Positions 6,831-13,536 of a DNA stretch of 15,231 bases are shown one piece after another. Where the stretch lies: the NCBI GenBank assembly GCA_035353395.1, contig DAOPZL010000068.1, forward strand, positions 1 through 15,231, written 5' to 3'. The DNA is from UBA1801 sp035353395. Lineage in GTDB: Bacteria > Acidobacteriota > Holophagae > Holophagales > Holophagaceae. Every line of letters begins with the position of its first letter. The first letter of the stretch is position 1. Position numbers and translations under genes: made by a program. The notes under the pieces are model-generated. The model was not told where the DNA came from. It ran no database searches and was given only the letters and a program-made list of their open reading frames with translations.

Positions 6831-8279
6831 ATGAAGCTCGAAACGAAAGTCGGCATCTTCTTTTTCGCGGCCATCGCCATCCTCGGCCTGCTGATCATCC
6901 GCACGGAGAAGATGGTCGTCTTCGGGAAGAAGAACACCAACCAGTACGCCATGGACTTCGAGCAGGTGGCGGGGCTCTCCGTGCAGAGCCAGGTGCGCGT
7001 GGCAGGCGTCAAGGTCGGGACCGTCGACGAGATCAGGCTCGAGGGCGGCAAGGCGCGCGTGATCATCGGCCTGCCCACGGACGTCCCGGTCTACGCGGAC
7101 GCTTCGGTCCAGCTCAGCTCCCTGGGCATCCTGGGCGAGAAGTACGTCGACCTCAACCAGGGGAAGCCGGCCGCGGGCCTGATGGCGAAAAACGGCGTCA
7201 TTCCAAGCCGCCAGGGCCCCAGCCTCGACGACCTCATGGAGACCCTGGCGTCCATCGGCAAGGACGTCAAGGGCATCACGGGCGCCCTGAACGAGTCCAT
7301 CGGGGGCGAGGAGGGGCAGCAGAAGCTCGACGAGATCGTGGACAACATCCGGGTGCTCACCGGGGAGTTCCGGAGCATGGCCCAGGAGAACCACGGCGCC
7401 ATCAACGCCACCATGGCCAACGCCCAGGCGATCAGCGCGGAGCTCCGGGAGCGCCTGCCGAGGATGGCCCAGCAGTTCGAGAACCTCGCCCGGAACCTGA
7501 ACGAGATGGTGGCCGACGGCAGGCCCGAGATGAAGGGCATGATGTCGGACGTCCGCAAGCTGGCCCAGAACTTCCAGTCGACCTCCGAGAACCTCCGGCT
7601 CATCACGGACAAGATCAACCGGGGCGAGGGCACGATCGGCAAGCTGCTCAACGACGAGGCCACGGTGAAGAAGATCAACCAGGCCGTGGACAACGTGAAC
7701 GAGATGATGGGCGGCCTCAAGGCCATGGAACTGCGCCTGGACATGAGCGCCGCGCGGTGGTCGAAGCGGGGGGACGGCCAGAGCGGCCTTTCCATCGAGC
7801 TGGCGCCTCAGAAGGACTACTGGTATACCCTCGGCGTCAATGCCACGCCCGACGGCAAGATCAAGGAGACCACCACCACGACGAGCACGACCCCGGGCAC
7901 GCCGGTCACCGTGAAGAAGGTCGAGACGGACAAGTCCTTCACCGTTTCCGCCGAGTTCGCCAAGCGCCTGGGCGACCATGTCGTCGTCTCCGGCGGCATC
8001 GTGGAGAGCAAGGGCGGCGCGGGCGTGGAGTACCGGGCCCTCGACGACCGCCTCCGGGTGGGCGCGCTGGCCTACGACTTCTCCAAGCGGGAGGGCAAGC
8101 AGAACCCGCGCTACCGACTGACCACCAGCTACGAGATCTGGCGGGGCATGTATGCCCAGGCGGGCGTGCAGGACATCGCCAACCCCGAGCTGCGGACCTT
8201 CTTCGTGGGCGGCGGCATCCGCTGGAAGGACGAGGACATGAAGAAGCTCCTGGGCCTCGCCGGGAGCGCCGTGAAGTAG
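6831..8279 (+). CDS. mlaD: MlaD-type MCE protein with long helical region and C-terminal beta domain
   Basis: 482 residues, more than twice E. coli MlaD (about 183). An uncleaved inner-membrane anchor (about 7-24, VGIFFFAAIAILGLLII) is followed by one MCE domain (about 38-118) with VAGLSVQSQVRVAGVKVGTV and SLGILGEKYVDL. Residues about 128-315 are mostly helical and rich in Asn, Glu, Met and Ala, including NRGEGTIGKLLNDEATVKKI, a motif common in MCE tails. From about 318 to 475 alternating hydrophobic strands appear (for example YWYTLGVNA, HVVVSGGIV, LRVGALAYDF, RTFFVGGGIRW), with a Thr-rich loop. This resembles a small outer-membrane barrel. MCE hexamers carry lipids across the periplasm; a MlaD with a fused barrel is known from Veillonella parvula as an envelope-spanning bridge. 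The barrel here is inferred from strand pattern only. AGGA at 6819-6822 precedes the ATG. Confidence 0.9.
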   Translation: MKLETKVGIFFFAAIAILGLLIIRTEKMVVFGKKNTNQYAMDFEQVAGLSVQSQVRVAGVKVGTVDEIRLEGGKARVIIGLPTDVPVYADASVQLSSLGILGEKYVDLNQGKPAAGLMAKNGVIPSRQGPSLDDLMETLASIGKDVKGITGALNESIGGEEGQQKLDEIVDNIRVLTGEFRSMAQENHGAINATMANAQAISAELRERLPRMAQQFENLARNLNEMVADGRPEMKGMMSDVRKLAQNFQSTSENLRLITDKINRGEGTIGKLLNDEATVKKINQAVDNVNEMMGGLKAMELRLDMSAARWSKRGDGQSGLSIELAPQKDYWYTLGVNATPDGKIKETTTTTSTTPGTPVTVKKVETDKSFTVSAEFAKRLGDHVVVSGGIVESKGGAGVEYRALDDRLRVGALAYDFSKREGKQNPRYRLTTSYEIWRGMYAQAGVQDIANPELRTFFVGGGIRWKDEDMKKLLGLAGSAVK

Positions 8280-8281
8280 CC

Positions 8282-9046
8282 ATGGACGCGGAAGGCCTGC
8301 TCCCCGAGAAGATCGGCCCGTTCCTCCTGGTGCGGGCAGGCATTCCGGCCGTCCTGGGTTGCGCGGGCCTCCTGGCGGCCCTGGCCGAGCCCTCGGGGCG
8401 GGGCTGGTACCTCCTGGGCTCCATGGCCTGCGTCGCGGAACTGTGGACCGCTTTCCAGCCCGGATCGGACTTCCTGCGGTCCCGCCGCGCCTGGATGAGG
8501 CGGGAAGGCGCATGGGTCCGGGCCTTCCGGCCCCTGGCCCGGCTGCTGGGGAGGGAGGAGGCATGGCTCCTCTCGTTCTGCCACTGGAACAACCGCAAGG
8601 TCAGGCAGCACTTCGAAGCCCACCGGGCGAGGAAGGCGCTGGTGCTCCTCCCCCACTGCATCCAGGCGGCCCAGTGCAAGGCGCCGGTCTGCGAAGGGCT
8701 CGGGAACTGCTTCGCCTGCGGGCAGTGCCCGGTGGGCGACGTGCGTCCGGACATGATCGCGGGGAAATGGGACTGCCGGCTCTTCACCCGCAGCCACAAG
8801 GCCTACCGCGAGGCGCGCGCCTGCGAGCCCGACCTGGTCGTGGCCGTGACCTGCGCGGACCGCCTCTTCAAGGGGCTCACCAGGATGCCCGAGGTTCCGT
8901 GCTACGTGATCCCCCTCCAGCTGCCCCACGGCATGTGCGTGGACACCACGTTCAGCGTGCCGGGCCTGGCCGCGGCCATGGAACGGCTGGTCGAGAAGCG
9001 GCAGGAAGGCAACGTGCGGCCCCTCCAGGTGGGAGCAGGGGCCTGA
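8282..9046 (+). CDS. DUF116 family cysteine-rich membrane-anchored protein
   Basis: 254 residues matching the DUF116 family, whose function is not established. The N-terminus has one or two hydrophobic segments (about 13-57). The conserved core LVLLPHCIQAAQC leads into a cysteine cluster: Cys126, Cys132, Cys137, Cys143, Cys146, Cys149 and Cys165, with a CFACGQCPVG motif. The spacing suggests a metal centre, possibly iron-sulfur, but this is inference. Later segments VVAVTCADRLFKGL and LPHGMCVDTTF also match the family pattern of a Rossmann-like C-terminal part. The gene starts two bases after the mlaD stop, so it is probably read with the mla operon, though a functional link is not shown. Its stop is four bases from the stop of the convergent gph. 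The Shine-Dalgarno sequence is weak. No reaction can be assigned. Confidence 0.82.
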   Translation: MDAEGLLPEKIGPFLLVRAGIPAVLGCAGLLAALAEPSGRGWYLLGSMACVAELWTAFQPGSDFLRSRRAWMRREGAWVRAFRPLARLLGREEAWLLSFCHWNNRKVRQHFEAHRARKALVLLPHCIQAAQCKAPVCEGLGNCFACGQCPVGDVRPDMIAGKWDCRLFTRSHKAYREARACEPDLVVAVTCADRLFKGLTRMPEVPCYVIPLQLPHGMCVDTTFSVPGLAAAMERLVEKRQEGNVRPLQVGAGA

Positions 9047-9050
9047 GCTT

Positions 9051-9743
9051 TCACGGTTTCCGGGGCGCGAGGAGACGGTCGGCCGCGTCCCGCAGGGTCG
9101 CGACGATGCCTTCCAGGCCGGCCTCCCCCTCGAGCGAGGCCAGGGGCGCGCCCTCGTTGTAGCCTGTCTCCACCAGCAGGGCGGTCATCCCCGCCGCCTG
9201 GGCCGCCCGCAGGTCGTTGGCGGAGTCCCCGATCATGAGCGCCTCGGAGGGCCGGCATCCGAGGCGCCGGCAGGCCTCGAGGAGGGGCGCGGGATCCGGC
9301 TTCAGGGCCTTCACGTCGTCGCCGGTGACGACCTGCGCGAACCATCCCGACAGGCCCAGCCGCTCCAGGAGCGGCAGCGTGAACTCCCTGGGCTTGTTCG
9401 TGACGCAGGCCAGCTTCAGCCCGGCTCCGGCCAAGGCCCGGAGCCCGTCCCGGACGCCCTCGAAGACGGCCGTCTCCCTGCCGTTGACCTCGTGGTAGTG
9501 GCGGTTGAAGCTCTCGCGGCCCTTCAGGAACGTCCTCTCGTCCACGCGTCCGTCGAGGTCGTCCGAGAGGGTGCGATGGATCAGGATCCCCGTGCCCTTG
9601 CCGACATAGCGGCCGATCCGTCTCACGGGGAGCGGGGGGAGGCCGAAGTCCCGGCGCATGCGGTTGGCGGCCGCGGCCAGGTCCGGAACGGTGTCCATGA
9701 GCGTCCCGTCCAGGTCGATGAGGATCGTGAGAGGCGGCACCAT
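9051..9743 (-). CDS. gph: HAD hydrolase, phosphoglycolate phosphatase family
   Basis: 230-residue cytosolic HAD-superfamily phosphatase. Motif I is LIDLDGTLMDT with nucleophile Asp10 and general acid Asp12. Motif II is VTNKP with Thr115. Lys148 in ALKPDPAPLLEA is motif III, and IGDSANDLRAA (Asp173, Asp177) is motif IV for Mg2+. A helical cap (about 18-85) matches the Gph/PGP subfamily, which removes phosphate from 2-phosphoglycolate formed by DNA repair or oxygenation side reactions. Close relatives act on other small phosphates, so the substrate is inferred. The start is ambiguous: GTG 9746, ATG 9743 and GTG 9740 are consecutive codons. GGAG sits two bases before the ATG and five before GTG 9740, so the latter could be the true start. 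Divergent from the UbiA gene and convergent with the DUF116 gene. Confidence 0.87.
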   Translation of the reverse strand: MVPPLTILIDLDGTLMDTVPDLAAAANRMRRDFGLPPLPVRRIGRYVGKGTGILIHRTLSDDLDGRVDERTFLKGRESFNRHYHEVNGRETAVFEGVRDGLRALAGAGLKLACVTNKPREFTLPLLERLGLSGWFAQVVTGDDVKALKPDPAPLLEACRRLGCRPSEALMIGDSANDLRAAQAAGMTALLVETGYNEGAPLASLEGEAGLEGIVATLRDAADRLLAPRKP

Positions 9744-9756
9744 CACTCCAGCTTAG

Positions 9757-9780
9757 CGCACGCCGCCATCTTCGCGTGCG
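9757..9780. promoter_or_regulatory. Inverted repeat in the gph/UbiA divergent gap (possible operator)
   Basis: CGCACGC at 9757-9763 and GCGTGCG at 9774-9780 form a perfect 7-base inverted repeat with 10 bases between the arms. It is in the middle of the 71-base gap between the divergent gph and prenyltransferase genes, where both promoters must lie. It could be a repressor site controlling both directions, or chance in GC-rich DNA. No regulator gene is adjacent. Confidence 0.3.
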
Positions 9781-9814
9781 AAGGGCCCCGGCTTCCTGGC
9801 AGACTTGAAGGGTC

Positions 9815-10714
9815 ATGTCGCCTCTGTCCTTCCCAGTCCGCAGGGCCTTCCGGCGCCTCCTCGGCGAGGAACTCCTGGCCTACCTGCTGCACCTGCGCCC
9901 CATGGAATGGCCCATCATGACGGCCCACTTCCTGCTCGGCACCCTCGTCGCCGCGGGTTTTCGAGCCCCGTGGATGGCCGTCCTCGCGGGCTGGTTCGTC
10001 TTCGTGGTCCTGATGAACGGCGGCACGCTGGCCGTCAACAGCGCCTTCGACAAGGACGAAGGCGACATCGGCTATCTCCGCCAGCCGCCCAGGCCCCCCA
10101 GGCACCTGCTCCAGTTCTCCCTGCTCCTGCTCGCCGCGGCCCTGGCTTTGGGCTTCCTGCTCCCCCCCGTCTTCGCGTGGAGCAACGCGGCCTGCGTGGT
10201 GATGGCCCTGCTCTACTCGGTGCCCCCCCTCCGCCTGAAGGCCCGGGCCGGATGGGACCTCGCGATCAACTGTGCCGGGTTCGGGCTCCTCACCCCCCTC
10301 GCGGGCTGGGGGTTGACGGGGCGGCCGCTCACCGCGGGGTTCCTGCGCGTGGCGATCGGATTCGCCTTCCTCTTCGGGGCCTTCTACCCCATGACGCAGA
10401 TCTACCAGATCGAGGAGGACCGGGCCCGGGGGGACCGCACCCTCGTCATCAGGCTGGGAGAGGCCTGGAGCCTGAGGCTGGCGGTGGGCCTCGTCGTCGC
10501 CGCTCATTTCTGCTTCAGCTCTGGCCTGCTGCGGTCCGGACGCGACCCCTTCCCCATCCTCCTCTCCCTCGTGGCCTGGCTGGGCATCGCCCTCCCCTGG
10601 CTGCGGAACTGGAGAGCCTGGTCTCCCAGGCAGCACGAAGCCGGCATGTACCGCGCCCTGGCCGCCTGGGCCGTGACGGATCTCCTTCTCCTGGCCATGC
10701 TCTGGCCCAAGTGA
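9815..10714 (+). CDS. UbiA family prenyltransferase, variant Asp motifs
   Basis: 299-residue integral membrane protein with about eight or nine hydrophobic helices, typical of the UbiA superfamily. These enzymes join a polyprenyl or similar diphosphate to an aromatic or other acceptor in the membrane (quinones, hemes, chlorophylls, some lipids). The first Mg2+-diphosphate motif, normally NDxxDxxxD, reads NSAFDKDEGD (75-84), with Ser at the second position and the last Asp shifted by one. The second, normally DxExDxxxGxxT, reads QIEEDRARGDRT (198-209), with Gln for the first Asp. The acidic residues that remain still suggest an active enzyme, and the pattern looks like a distinct subfamily rather than decay. 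UPSTREAM GAAGG is close to the ATG, so the start is acceptable but not certain. pgeF follows after seven bases. The acceptor substrate is unknown, so no gene symbol is given. Confidence 0.82.
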   Translation: MSPLSFPVRRAFRRLLGEELLAYLLHLRPMEWPIMTAHFLLGTLVAAGFRAPWMAVLAGWFVFVVLMNGGTLAVNSAFDKDEGDIGYLRQPPRPPRHLLQFSLLLLAAALALGFLLPPVFAWSNAACVVMALLYSVPPLRLKARAGWDLAINCAGFGLLTPLAGWGLTGRPLTAGFLRVAIGFAFLFGAFYPMTQIYQIEEDRARGDRTLVIRLGEAWSLRLAVGLVVAAHFCFSSGLLRSGRDPFPILLSLVAWLGIALPWLRNWRAWSPRQHEAGMYRALAAWAVTDLLLLAMLWPK

Positions 10715-10721
10715 ATTCGAC

Positions 10722-11384
10722 ATGCTGACCCCTTCCGTCGCCCCTCCCTTCCCCCTCGCCTGGGGCTTCTCCACCAAGCAGGACGCGCCTCCGCCCCCGT
10801 CGCTGCGGAAGCTCCGCCAGGTGCACGGCACGAGGATCCACGAGGCCGCGGAGGGCCTGGTCGACGGGGACGGGCTCTGGACGATGAAGCGCCGCTACCG
10901 GATCGGCGTTCGCACGGCGGACTGCGTGCCGGTGCTCCTGGCGGGCCCCGTCCAGGGCGCCCCCTGGGTGGCCGCCCTCCACGCCGGCTGGCGCAGCGCC
11001 GTGGGCGGGAAGGGCACGGGGGACACGCCCGGCATCCTGAGGGTCTGCGTGGAGCTGTTCAGGAAGATGGGCGGAGATCCAGGAGAACTGGCCTGGGCGC
11101 TGGGTCCCTCCATCCAGAAGTGCCATTTCGAAGTGGGCGAGGAGGTCATCGAGGCCGCGGCCAAGGATCCGGCCTGGAACGGAACCCTGCGGACCCTGGG
11201 CACGAGGGGGCGTCCCCACCTGGACCTCCAGGGATTCCTGCGCTGCCAGGCGATGGACCTGGGCCTGGCCCCGGCCAGGGAAGGCTCGGTCAACCTCTGC
11301 ACCGTGTGCGAGCCCGAGCGGCTCTGGTCCTACCGGCGGAACGACTGGGCCGACCACCACTGGGGGTGGATCGAGATCCTCTGA
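10722..11384 (+). CDS. pgeF: PgeF/YfiH family protein (peptidoglycan editing factor, DUF152)
   Basis: 220 residues; the family usually has about 240-270, so the N-terminus is short. Members are cytosolic zinc proteins. E. coli PgeF (YfiH) prevents wrong amino acids entering peptidoglycan stems, and relatives have purine nucleoside phosphorylase or deaminase activity. Metal-site residues are visible: His35 in RQVHG, Cys68 in RTADCVPVLL and His87 in LHAGWR. Also present are GPSIQKCHFEVGEEV, DLQGFLRCQ and CTVCEPERLWSYRRN, the family's C-terminal motif. HAGWRG reads HAGWRS here. The ATG lies seven bases after the prenyltransferase stop, with only a weak Shine-Dalgarno sequence. The gene is convergent with the receiver-kinase-like gene and separated by a structured 153-base gap. 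Older annotation as a laccase or polyphenol oxidase is not supported by sequence alone. Confidence 0.9.
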   Translation: MLTPSVAPPFPLAWGFSTKQDAPPPPSLRKLRQVHGTRIHEAAEGLVDGDGLWTMKRRYRIGVRTADCVPVLLAGPVQGAPWVAALHAGWRSAVGGKGTGDTPGILRVCVELFRKMGGDPGELAWALGPSIQKCHFEVGEEVIEAAAKDPAWNGTLRTLGTRGRPHLDLQGFLRCQAMDLGLAPAREGSVNLCTVCEPERLWSYRRNDWADHHWGWIEIL

Positions 11385-11403
11385 GTCCGGAAACGGAGCC
11401 AGC

Positions 11404-11493
11404 AACCGCGAATGCGCGCTCGCGCGAATGGAAAGCCGGGACCTCGAGACGGATCCGCGTTCATTTTCGCGTCCGTTCGCGCATTTCGCGGTT
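11404..11493. terminator. Long imperfect inverted repeat between convergent genes
   Basis: The arm at 11404-11418 (AACCGCGAATGCGCG) pairs with 11478-11493 (CGCGCATTTCGCGGTT) with only one bulged base. Inside are further short repeats: CGCGAATG occurs at 11407-11414 and 11423-11430, and TTCGCG occurs three times between 11465 and 11490. The structure begins 20 bases after the pgeF stop and ends 44 bases before the opposing stop at 11538, so it could stop transcription from both sides. There is only a weak pyrimidine run after it on the plus strand and none on the minus strand. Factor-independent termination is therefore uncertain. Confidence 0.45.
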
Positions 11494-11537
11494 CCTTCTC
11501 ATGCTTGCGACATCGGCCTTCAGCGTCCTGGCCGGCC

Positions 11538-13352
11538 TCACCTCAGCGGGATGGAGACGTGCAGGAGGGTGCCGTCGCCTTCGTTCCGGAGCTCGATCCC
11601 GCCGCCGTAGGTGGCCAGGATCTGCTTGCAGAGGGCCAGGTCCGCTCCCGGGGCGCGGACCCCGATGACCAGCTGCTGATGGAGCCCCGAGAAGGGCTCG
11701 AAGGCCCCGTCCAGTTCCGAAGGCGGGATCGGGCCGCCCTCGTCGGCCATCTCGACATGGAAGGCGCCGCCTTCCTCCCAGGCCCGGATCCCCAGGACCG
11801 GCGAGGGGGTCGGTCCGCCCAGGGCGTGCTGGACCAGGGTCGAGAGCACCTTGGCGAAGTCGCTGTAGACGCCGAAGAGCATGGACCGACGGCACTGCAG
11901 GTCGACGGCGACCGCCACCTCGCCGGGAACGGCGTCTTCCGTCTTCAGCAGGTCGATCTCCTGCAGGAGGAGGTCGCCGAGATCGATCCATTCGGGCGAG
12001 GCGCCTTCCTTCCCGACCCGTCGGAGCAGGGCCTTCAGCAGCCCGTCGACCTTGGCGACGGCCTGCTGGATCTCGCTCACGGACTGGACCATCTCCCCGG
12101 CCTCGTCGAGGTCGCTCCGCCGCCGGATGGCGCTCTCCAGGGCCCGGCCCTGCAGGTGAAGGCTGCGCACGGGCGCCTCCAGGCGCTGGGAGATCTTGCA
12201 GAAGAGCTCCTCCAGGAGCACCTGCCGGTCCTGTCGGCTCAGGTCGGCCTTCGCCTTGTGCAGGTCCTGGTAGGCGGATTCGAGGCGCTCGTAGCTGGAG
12301 GCCAGGGCCCGGGAACTCTCGCCGAGGTCCTCGATCAGCTCGGCGTTCTCGAGGGTCACCTGGGCCAGGCTGGCATGGAGGGAGATCATCTCCAGCTCCA
12401 CGGCCTGGAACGGCTCGGACTCCTCGCGCTCGAAGGCCCAGAAGCCCCAGATCTCTCCGTCGCTCTTGCGGTCCTTGAGCAGCAGCAGGCTGCCGTCCTT
12501 GCCGGGCGTCCAGATCCCCAGCTGGAGTCCTTCCTCCCATATCCTGGACGCGCGCAGCTTGGCGCCGCGGAGGATCGCGCCCGGCTGAAGCTGTCTGGCC
12601 CGGCCCAGGAATCCATGGTTCTTGGCCAGGATGGGGGCATCCTCGAAGGTCTCGCCGTTCCAGCGCAGGCCTTCCCAGTAGCCCTCGCTGGCGTGCCTCC
12701 GGTAGGCCCACAGTCCCCGGGCGTGGACTTCGATGCGCAGCTGCTCGAGGATGCGCCGCAGGAGGGTTTTCGGATCCCGTTCCACCAGGATGCCCTGGGC
12801 CAGGGCGAACAGCCGCGAAAGGCTCCGGTTCCTGATCTCCAGGGCGCCCTGGGTCTCCAGCAGCTTCCGGTTGGCGTTCTGGGACTCCTTGAGCTGCGAC
12901 TCCAGGTGCTCGAGCACTCGCACGTTGAGCAGCCGCAGGGCCGGCCCTTCCCGGGCCTTCTCGATCTGCTCCCGGTGCCCCCCCAGGTAGATCTCCACCT
13001 GCCTGACGAAGGTGAACGGGTCGATGGGCTTCGGGATGAAGCCGTCGCAGCCCGCCACCAGCGCCGTCTCGCGGTCGCTCTTCAGGGTCCTCGCCGTCAG
13101 CGCCACGAGGGGGATGCAGGCAAGCTCCGGGTGCTGCCTGAACTTGTAGGCGATCTCCAGGCCGGAGAGGCCCGGCAGGTTGATGTCGAGGAGCACCAGG
13201 TCGGGCTTGAGGTCCAGGGCCATGTCGAAGCCCTTGAGGCCATCCTCCGCCCAGTGCATGTCATAGCCGGCCTGGCCGAGCAGCCGCTTCACCAGCCGCC
13301 AGTTCACGGGGTTGTCCTCGATGCAGAGGATCCTGAGGGGCGGGGCGGCCAT
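11538..13352 (-). CDS. Receiver-GAF-pseudo-histidine-kinase signalling protein
   Basis: 604-residue soluble protein. Residues about 6-124 are a receiver domain with its acidic pocket (Glu12, Asp13), phosphoacceptor Asp56 in LVLLDINLPG, Thr86 and Lys108, so it should accept phosphate. A coiled linker (about 126-180) leads to a GAF-like sensor region (about 180-335) and a second coiled stretch (about 340-380). The C-terminal module has the outline of a histidine kinase but not its chemistry. At the phosphoacceptor site SHELRTPL becomes SQRLEAPV (Gln389 for His). The N-box Asn is His509, G1 reads DEGGP (537-541) and G2 reads APGAD where GTGLG is expected. It is therefore probably a pseudokinase relaying receiver state by contact. 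ATG 13352 has GGAGG four bases upstream. An in-frame start at 13595 would overlap rsmD and add 81 low-complexity residues. Partner kinase unknown. Confidence 0.85.
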   Translation of the reverse strand: MAAPPLRILCIEDNPVNWRLVKRLLGQAGYDMHWAEDGLKGFDMALDLKPDLVLLDINLPGLSGLEIAYKFRQHPELACIPLVALTARTLKSDRETALVAGCDGFIPKPIDPFTFVRQVEIYLGGHREQIEKAREGPALRLLNVRVLEHLESQLKESQNANRKLLETQGALEIRNRSLSRLFALAQGILVERDPKTLLRRILEQLRIEVHARGLWAYRRHASEGYWEGLRWNGETFEDAPILAKNHGFLGRARQLQPGAILRGAKLRASRIWEEGLQLGIWTPGKDGSLLLLKDRKSDGEIWGFWAFEREESEPFQAVELEMISLHASLAQVTLENAELIEDLGESSRALASSYERLESAYQDLHKAKADLSRQDRQVLLEELFCKISQRLEAPVRSLHLQGRALESAIRRRSDLDEAGEMVQSVSEIQQAVAKVDGLLKALLRRVGKEGASPEWIDLGDLLLQEIDLLKTEDAVPGEVAVAVDLQCRRSMLFGVYSDFAKVLSTLVQHALGGPTPSPVLGIRAWEEGGAFHVEMADEGGPIPPSELDGAFEPFSGLHQQLVIGVRAPGADLALCKQILATYGGGIELRNEGDGTLLHVSIPLR

Positions 13353-13465
13353 CAGGCCTCCCCTCCGGCACGCCTGCGGCCAGTCCGTCCGCCCGACCTG
13401 CCCCTCTCCTGGTGAGTCATTTCGACACTCGCGCGCGCGATCACGATCCGCAGTATCCCATCCCC

Positions 13466-13493
13466 CCGGGTTCCAGGCACGGGAACTTCCCGG
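13466..13493. other. Bulged hairpin between rsmD and the receiver gene
   Basis: CCGGG-TTCC at 13466-13474 can pair with GGAA-CTT-CCCGG at 13482-13493, leaving a CTT bulge and a seven-base loop. It sits in the 184-base gap downstream of rsmD and upstream of the receiver gene, both on the minus strand. A (CG)5 run lies at 13430-13439. There is no T-run, so termination is only a possibility. No clear promoter for the receiver gene was found here; a GATACT-like -10 lacks a matching -35. Confidence 0.25.
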
Positions 13494-13536
13494 TTTCCCG
13501 CCGGGGAGGCGCCGCAGTGAAAGCGAAGGCGGGACA

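Noticed and set aside
5153..8564. Two long overlapping minus-strand open frames opposite the mla operon
   Set aside because: Composition is His/Arg/Gly-rich without domains, while the plus strand encodes textbook MlaE, MlaF and MlaD.
11412..13415. Long open frame of 667 codons on the plus strand opposite the receiver-kinase-like gene
   Set aside because: It is rich in Leu, Gln, Val and Gly with no recognisable domain, as expected for an antisense frame in GC-rich coding DNA. The minus-strand frame has clear receiver motifs and a strong ribosome binding site.
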